Origin: a virus
Reading direction: 5' to 3' (one strand)
Virus record (IMG/VR): IMGVR_UViG_3300008262_000260
Coordinates: 1 to 30,682 of that record
Length of the DNA: 30,682 nucleotides
Made by a program: the position numbers and the translations under genes
Shown here: positions 27,609-30,682 of the stretch, piece after piece
Position numbering within the stretch: position 1 is the stretch's first letter
How the letters are laid out: the number at the start of each line of letters is the position of its first letter
Notes under the pieces: model-generated
What the model was told of the DNA's origin: nothing
Databases searched by the model: none
The model's input: the letters and a program-made list of their open reading frames with translations, nothing else

Positions 27609-27779
27609 TCAGATTATGGGACTATTGGTTATAGTACGATATTGTTTCTTATTGCAGATGATACAGAATCTTTGCTGGCGTTCTTCACCATCATAACCAG
27701 AACAAGTCCCAGTATCAGACCATTTACCATAGAAGTGAGTAAATGGTAAGATGTGTAGAATCCTAATCAGTATGTTCAT
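27609..27779 (-). CDS. Small CxxC protein
   Basis: 56 residues from the ATG at 27777-27779. Begins MNILIRILHILPFTHFYGKW and continues through TCSGYDGEERQQRFCIICNK to KQYRTITNSPII. Cys residues at CSG and FCIIC may form a zinc-binding site; 'HFYGKW......r.C..C.k.q.R' looks like a short phage zinc ribbon. The ATG overlaps the stop of the upstream paralogue gene (ATGA). Confidence 0.65.
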   Translation of the reverse strand: MNILIRILHILPFTHFYGKWSDTGTCSGYDGEERQQRFCIICNKKQYRTITNSPII

Positions 27780-27991
27780 TCTTCAACTCCGAAATGTTCT
27801 TGGATCATTAGATACACTTTGCTATCCACTCTTGTATTCAGTCGGGCAATATCAGCACATTCCCTGACAATCAACTCAGCGAACTTTTCCATAAAATTCA
27901 CTTGAGTTTCCCAAGAGTTATTTTGTCCGCTTGGAAAGGTGGTTGTAGATTTAGCCGCCTCGTCCCAAAGTTCTTGAATACGTGGGTTCAT
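27776..27991 (-). CDS. FAELIVREC-type small protein
   Basis: 71 residues: MNPRIQELWDEAAKSTTTFP, then a Gly/Asn insert, FMEKFAELIVRECADIARLN and a VYLMIQEHFGVEE end. It shares the FAELIVREC core and the HFGVxE end with its neighbour at 27420-27605. Between paralogues lie unrelated small genes, so the copies are dispersed rather than strictly tandem. Function unknown. Confidence 0.7.
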   Translation of the reverse strand: MNPRIQELWDEAAKSTTTFPSGQNNSWETQVNFMEKFAELIVRECADIARLNTRVDSKVYLMIQEHFGVEE

Positions 27992-28164
27992 TCTTTTGAC
28001 CTCAACATTTCAAACAACTCTTTTCCAAGTTTATTTGTGAATTCTTCCTCAGTCATTGTAACAAGAGTATCCATTGCTAGTTCCATGGGTAATCTCAATA
28101 CAATTTCCATTTCTGGAGCAAAGGTATCTGGATTCATTTTTATGTGTCTGCTAACTAGTTTCAT
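27988..28164 (-). CDS. Small helical protein
   Basis: 58 residues from the ATG at 28162-28164, starting MKLVSRHIKMNPDTFAPEME and continuing VLRLPMELAMDTLVTMTEEE, ending FEMLRSKE. It reads like a small acidic regulator-type protein with two helices. No family recognised. Both ends are ATGA overlaps with neighbours, which supports it as a real gene that is too short for usual cut-offs. Confidence 0.6.
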   Translation of the reverse strand: MKLVSRHIKMNPDTFAPEMEIVLRLPMELAMDTLVTMTEEEFTNKLGKELFEMLRSKE

Positions 28165-28472
28165 ACATTGTTCCTTCCGATTCTACTATAGCCTAACTTG
28201 CTTTTAATTTCTTTACGATCTCTGTTTTTCTCTGGTTTCCATGCCCTAGGATCAACTGTTTGACCAGTTAACTCATAACGAAAGTCCGGATCATAAACCA
28301 TATATCCTAGCTTGTTCCATTTAATTACGCCATCATTGAATAGAAAGATACAACCGCGACACATACAGAAACTAGCACCCTTGTCGCTCATTACATTGCC
28401 ATTCACTGTGCCAACATACTTGACCACATTACCCTGGTGCATTTCTCGCAGGGCTTCAAAGTAATCTATCAT
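28161..28472 (-). CDS. Conserved phage protein, DUF2829-like outline
   Basis: 103 residues. The start MIDYFEALREMHQGNVVKYV has the 'F.EAL..m..G..V' opening seen in DUF2829-type phage proteins; then GASFCMCRGCIFLFNDGVIK and KLGYMVYDPDFRYELTG. DUF2829 includes the Tad2 anti-Thoeris proteins, but I see no basis to say this one binds a signalling molecule. Three Cys in CMCRGC could bind a metal. The stop overlaps the next ATG. Confidence 0.5.
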   Translation of the reverse strand: MIDYFEALREMHQGNVVKYVGTVNGNVMSDKGASFCMCRGCIFLFNDGVIKWNKLGYMVYDPDFRYELTGQTVDPRAWKPEKNRDRKEIKSKLGYSRIGRNNV

Positions 28473-28684
28473 AGTTCACTCCCGAATAAAAGTTCTTTGA
28501 AATACTTTTGATAATCAACATCCATGCCTTTTGCATGTTCTGCATGTTTGGCACATTCCCGAACAATCAACTCGGCGAACTTTTCTTTGTTAAATTCCGG
28601 CATGACCGTCAGACGCCCATATTCATCATGGTGTCCTTTTGTGTAACCAGCCTGTTCAGCAAGTTGTTTAATTAGTTCGTTCAT
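28469..28684 (-). CDS. FAELIVREC-type small protein
   Basis: 71 residues: MNELIKQLAEQAGYTKGHHD, then EKFAELIVRECAKHAEHAKG and FKELLFGSEL. Same opening ('MNe.IkqLaeqAG') and core as at 27420-27605, with a His-rich insert and a changed end (LFGSE in place of HFGVE). It overlaps the start of the downstream gene by 4 bases and the end of the upstream gene by 17. Confidence 0.7.
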   Translation of the reverse strand: MNELIKQLAEQAGYTKGHHDEYGRLTVMPEFNKEKFAELIVRECAKHAEHAKGMDVDYQKYFKELLFGSEL

Positions 28685-29126
28685 ATTTCGCTACTCCATC
28701 TTTAGCGTCTACCATCTTGGTATTACGTACATCCGCATAGAATTCATTATTGGGTCGCTTAATTACATAAGCTAATCGACCACCAAAGTACACAGCTACC
28801 TCACCTACTAGGTTAGATTCCAACACACATACGTATGCACTAGAAATAGCTGCTCCACCAATACCACCAAACCCTAGAGCAGTACTGCCCCATGTCTGAG
28901 GAAACATAGCCATAACAGTGACATCCGATGGCGTATGCTTTCGAACCTTGTCTACAAAACAGTCTTCAGGTGCTATCGCGGTCTTCATCTGTTCTCGTGT
29001 TAGAGTGCTACGCCACGCATCGTGTTTAGCCCAATCACGATCTTTATAGTGATATTGAGAGAATGCTTCATACGCTGCATGAGACAAACTATGATGCAGT
29101 GTTTCCAGTGGATTACTTAGATACAT
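28668..29126 (-). CDS. Conserved phage protein, first gene of the small-gene block
   Basis: 152 residues. The N-terminal 70 residues are helical and His/Tyr/Trp-rich (LHHSLSHAAYEAFSQYHYKD, then TLTREQMKTAIAP). The centre (MFPQTWGSTALGFGGIGGAA) is Gly-rich, followed by strands (YVCVLESNLVGEVAVYFGGR) and a YVIKRPN end. 'FPQTWGSTaLGFGGiGGqa...v' is familiar from phages and has no function assigned. AAAGG lies 6 bases before the ATG; the leader upstream is structured. Confidence 0.6.
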   Translation of the reverse strand: MYLSNPLETLHHSLSHAAYEAFSQYHYKDRDWAKHDAWRSTLTREQMKTAIAPEDCFVDKVRKHTPSDVTVMAMFPQTWGSTALGFGGIGGAAISSAYVCVLESNLVGEVAVYFGGRLAYVIKRPNNEFYADVRNTKMVDAKDGVAKYERTN

Positions 29127-29142
29127 GACAAACCTTTTCTAG

Positions 29143-29167
29143 AGAGGGTATCGGGTCGCAACCCTCT
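29143..29167 (-). promoter_or_regulatory. Leader hairpin upstream of the small-gene block
   Basis: AGAGGGT (29161-29167, read on the minus strand) pairs with ACCCTCT (29143-29149) over 7 bases, and its GGGT can pair instead with the nearer ACCC (29153-29156). The structure stands 17-41 bases before the ATG at 29126, just above the ribosome site AAAGG, so alternative folding could affect translation. No T run follows. Confidence 0.45.
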
Positions 29168-29260
29168 ACCTGTTAAAATTTTTCGGCGGCGATTTTTGGG
29201 ACAAAGTGATTACAAAGTCTTTAACCCTATTAAAACATGAAGAGAATAAATGTGTGTGGG

Positions 29261-29332
29261 GGTTTAAGTCGATATTAGGCTAAGGGAGGAGTCCCGTTGA
29301 ATTAAAACGGCAGTGCTAAGTCTAATTAAACC
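29261..29332 (-). ncRNA. Candidate structured leader RNA
   Basis: 72 bases closed by GGTTTAA (29332-29326) and TTAAACC (29267-29261), next to TTAG/CTAA. Inside are CCGTT/AACGG with a 7-base loop and a competing GGGA/TCCC hairpin that shares two G. It begins within about two bases of the start expected from the promoter at 29337-29365, so it would be the 5' end of the transcript for the small-gene block. It is tRNA-sized but has no TTCRA T-loop. I cannot match it to a known riboswitch by eye. The remaining leader to 29127 holds AT-rich sequence and the hairpin listed above, without a gene. Confidence 0.5.
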
Positions 29333-29336
29333 AAGC

Positions 29337-29365
29337 ACAATACCGAATTAAAATCAAGCAGTCAA
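29337..29365 (-). promoter_or_regulatory. Sigma70 promoter of the small-gene block
   Basis: -35 TTGACT (29360-29365), 17-base spacer, -10 TATTGT (29337-29342; four of six consensus bases), minus strand. The -35 lies in the last codons of the AAA+ gene. The -10 is the weakest of the set; the -35 and the spacing are the same as in the others. Confidence 0.6.
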
Positions 29366-30286
29366 CATGTAAGTTGCAAGGTCTTTCCAGTCTTTGTTAG
29401 AGGCACGGATCTTGGACACAGCAATAAGAGTACGCAAGGAGATTTCTTTGCAATCAGACTTCAGTTCACGGATCAGAGCCAGTGCATCGGTCTTAACCTT
29501 AGCATCGTACTCAGGCAGGAACTCATCCGACTTTGCAATGAACTCCATACGATCGATCTTTTGATCCAAGGTCATGGACAAGTCGATCATCATGGAACGA
29601 CTACGGATAGCTTGGTCGATCTTGTCTTGACCCATGTTAGAGATAAAGATCACACGACCTTCGAAGTTGAACGATCGTGGCAGATCTTCGTCCTTCATGT
29701 CTGCATTCCAGGAGATGATACGCTTACCATAAGAGTCAAGAGCACCTTTCAACAGGTTCAGTGCAACAGGGTCTTTCAACACAGCGTCACAGTCGTCGAA
29801 CACGATGATAGACTTTTGGTTCTCGAACAGGGTACGATACAAACCCTTGGCAGTAGAGTAACCCTTAACCATAGTAAAGCACTTGGAGGCATTGACCTTC
29901 TCGCCAACTTGGAAATCACCAAGATCAGAGATGTCCTTGAAACCAGCAGTCTCAAGAGTCTTAACCACAGTGAATGTCTTACCAAGACCACCTTCGCCAG
30001 TGATCACAGCAGAGGGTTGGACAGAGGAAGCAACCATGGAAACCAGCTTCTCGACGAAACCGAATCGTGCATTGATGTCATACTTGGCTTCACGATCTGC
30101 AGTCTTTTTAGCAGCCATCTTGTCAGCCACCACAAAGTTGATCTTGGAACCAGCCATCTCCTCGAGACGACGTTCCACGTATGCACGACCCACAGAGCGG
30201 ACCACGACTTTACCATTCAGGGAGCCAACAAATTTGCCAGAGGCGGAATCAAAGGAGACAGAGACGTTCATTTCAAGTTCTTTCAT
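29354..30286 (-). CDS. AAA+ ATPase
   Basis: 310 residues from the ATG at 30286. SAVITGEGGLGKTFTVVKTL has Walker A (97-104); KSIIVFDDCDAVLKDP has Walker B (Asp164/165); RVIFISNMGQ has sensor-1 Asn217; AIRSRSMMIDL has the arginine-finger type RSRS (228-231). The N-terminal 95 residues are a charged, family-specific domain. It is a moderately GC-rich gene (a sampled line is about 45% GC, compared with 18-28% in the desaturase cassette). Aquatic T4-like phages carry such stand-alone ATPases; client unknown. A GTG six bases further up (30292) is the only other start. Confidence 0.85.
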   Translation of the reverse strand: MKELEMNVSVSFDSASGKFVGSLNGKVVVRSVGRAYVERRLEEMAGSKINFVVADKMAAKKTADREAKYDINARFGFVEKLVSMVASSVQPSAVITGEGGLGKTFTVVKTLETAGFKDISDLGDFQVGEKVNASKCFTMVKGYSTAKGLYRTLFENQKSIIVFDDCDAVLKDPVALNLLKGALDSYGKRIISWNADMKDEDLPRSFNFEGRVIFISNMGQDKIDQAIRSRSMMIDLSMTLDQKIDRMEFIAKSDEFLPEYDAKVKTDALALIRELKSDCKEISLRTLIAVSKIRASNKDWKDLATYMLTA

Positions 30287-30301
30287 AATCACAATAGAGT
30301 T

Positions 30302-30330
30302 ATTATACAGCAGATGGGAATTAAAGTAAA
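30302..30330 (-). promoter_or_regulatory. Sigma70 promoter of the AAA+ ATPase gene
   Basis: -35 TTTACT (30325-30330), 17-base spacer, -10 TATAAT (30302-30307), minus strand. The expected start is about 9 bases before the ATG at 30286, which leaves a very short leader without a Shine-Dalgarno. Confidence 0.8.
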
Positions 30331-30335
30331 GCCCC

Positions 30336-30476
30336 TCAGCTCTGTAGGGTCATTTCTTGTTCCATCACAGTCTCTCCAGAGATCAGGACACCACGATAGG
30401 CAGTCGCATACGTCTCTGCCAGTGCTAGAATACCGAAAACCAAGGTTTTACCAGAGGGAAACAACACTGTATACAT
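30336..30476 (-). CDS. Small phage protein
   Basis: 46 residues, starting MYTVLFPSGKTLVFGILALA, then ETYATAYRGVLISGE and a short acidic end. It is a beta-hairpin/helix type that I associate with small unnamed proteins in marine T4-like phages. AAGGA lies 7 bases before the ATG and a promoter 32 bases upstream, which support expression. Its end is 5 bases before the -35 of the AAA+ promoter. Confidence 0.6.
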   Translation of the reverse strand: MYTVLFPSGKTLVFGILALAETYATAYRGVLISGETVMEQEMTLQS

Positions 30477-30507
30477 CAATCTATCCTTATCATCCAGTAA
30501 CACAGTT

Positions 30508-30536
30508 ATTCTACACCAAAGTCAAATATAAATCAA
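30508..30536 (-). promoter_or_regulatory. Sigma70-like promoter of the 46-residue gene
   Basis: -35 TTGATT (30531-30536), 17-base spacer, -10 TAGAAT (30508-30513), minus strand; the expected start leaves a leader of about 25 bases before the ATG at 30476. The -35 overlaps the stop codon of the gene that runs off the window. Slightly weaker boxes than the others, same spacing. Confidence 0.6.
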
Positions 30537-30682
30537 GTATTTTTACGCATTGCAGACACTCCAGACGCCATTATTGCAAGTCCAGCAGCTGCCAACAGTG
30601 CCAATTGCACCAAAGATGCAGTAGGATCAATGTCCATAGTGCCTACAGCACCAAAAACCATCATAAAACCAACACCAGCACG
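30533..30682 (-). CDS. Small membrane protein, N-terminus outside the window
   Basis: Fifty residues are visible, entering from position 30682. Two hydrophobic stretches: RAGVGFMMVFGAVGTMDIDP and SLVQLALLAAAGLAIMASGV, then a basic SAMRKNT end. 'GaVGTmDiDPtaSL..q..laaaGlaim..G..am' looks like a small phage membrane protein of unknown function; it might be holin-like. The start is not in the window; internal Met codons near residue 7 are possible starts but the upstream part seems coding. Confidence 0.6.
   Translation of the reverse strand, partial: RAGVGFMMVFGAVGTMDIDPTASLVQLALLAAAGLAIMASGVSAMRKNT

Noticed and set aside
28161-28472. Tad2-type anti-Thoeris protein
   Set aside because: Only the short N-terminal outline matches DUF2829; the Cys-rich centre is different, so the function is not claimed.
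29261-29332. A tRNA gene in the leader
   Set aside because: Size and a 7-bp closing stem fit, but there is no T arm with TTCRA, no anticodon arm with the right spacing, and no CCA.
1-30682. CRISPR arrays, insertion sequences, integrase genes or attachment sites
   Set aside because: I saw no regularly spaced repeats, transposase or integrase motifs, or tRNA-derived att-like ends; the phage appears strictly lytic in this window.

Overview
The window is part of the genome of a T4-like (contractile-tailed) bacteriophage. The core genes are recognisable by sequence and by their T4-like clustering: baseplate hub and wedge (gp5, gp27, gp53, gp48), head completion nuclease gp4, a tube/gp54-like protein, small terminase gp16, gp26/gp51 and a tape-measure-like protein, then ssDNA-binding gp32, helicase loader gp59 and late-transcription coactivator gp33. 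Short AT-rich genes, a PhoH, a fatty acid desaturase, 2OG-oxygenase-like proteins and an FmdB-like protein resemble what is found in aquatic T4-like phages (cyanophages, pelagiphages, methylophages). A circularly permuted tmRNA with tag ANDSVYALAA points to a proteobacterial host, perhaps a betaproteobacterium; that host call is inference.

Layout. 1-3456 (minus): baseplate genes. 3456-3501: divergent promoter region. 3501-9252 (plus): gp4, a gp2-like/structural protein, a gp54-like tube protein, a 3TM-type holin, gp16, gp26, gp51 and the tape measure, closed by a bidirectional terminator at 9253-9276. 9279-12061 (minus): gp32, gp59 and gp33 with small genes, read from a near-consensus sigma70 promoter. 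12107-14415 (minus): small membrane proteins, a ClpP-like protease, a SleB-type endolysin, a secreted peptide and an MptE-like protein. 14433-15073 (minus): permuted tmRNA locus. 15070-19214 (minus): RecB-like nuclease followed by a very AT-rich cassette (two 2OG-type oxygenases, GNAT, PP-loop amidotransferase-like protein, desaturase). 19211-24986 (minus): virion-like proteins, GH19 endolysin, PhoH, a glycosyltransferase-like protein, HAD nucleotidase and MazG-like pyrophosphohydrolase. 24983-29126 (minus): a tightly packed run of very small genes, most joined by ATGA overlaps, including a tandem paralogous family and an Rz1-like lipoprotein. 29127-29353: a 227-base leader with a structured RNA. 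29354-30682: an AAA+ ATPase and small genes.

The most interesting items are: (1) the permuted tmRNA, whose two halves pair base for base and whose intervening segment carries an ORF that runs into the mature RNA; (2) a T_TTT_TTT slippery heptamer directly before the gp26 stop codon, which would make a gp26-gp51 fusion by -1 frameshifting, as in the tail chaperones of lambda; (3) seven minus-strand promoters, all with exactly 17 bases between the boxes, two of which would give leaderless mRNAs; and (4) a 72-base structured RNA that starts at one of these promoters.

Several genes below are shorter than 60 codons and were found by reading the minus strand by eye. All family assignments come from reading motifs, not from database searches.
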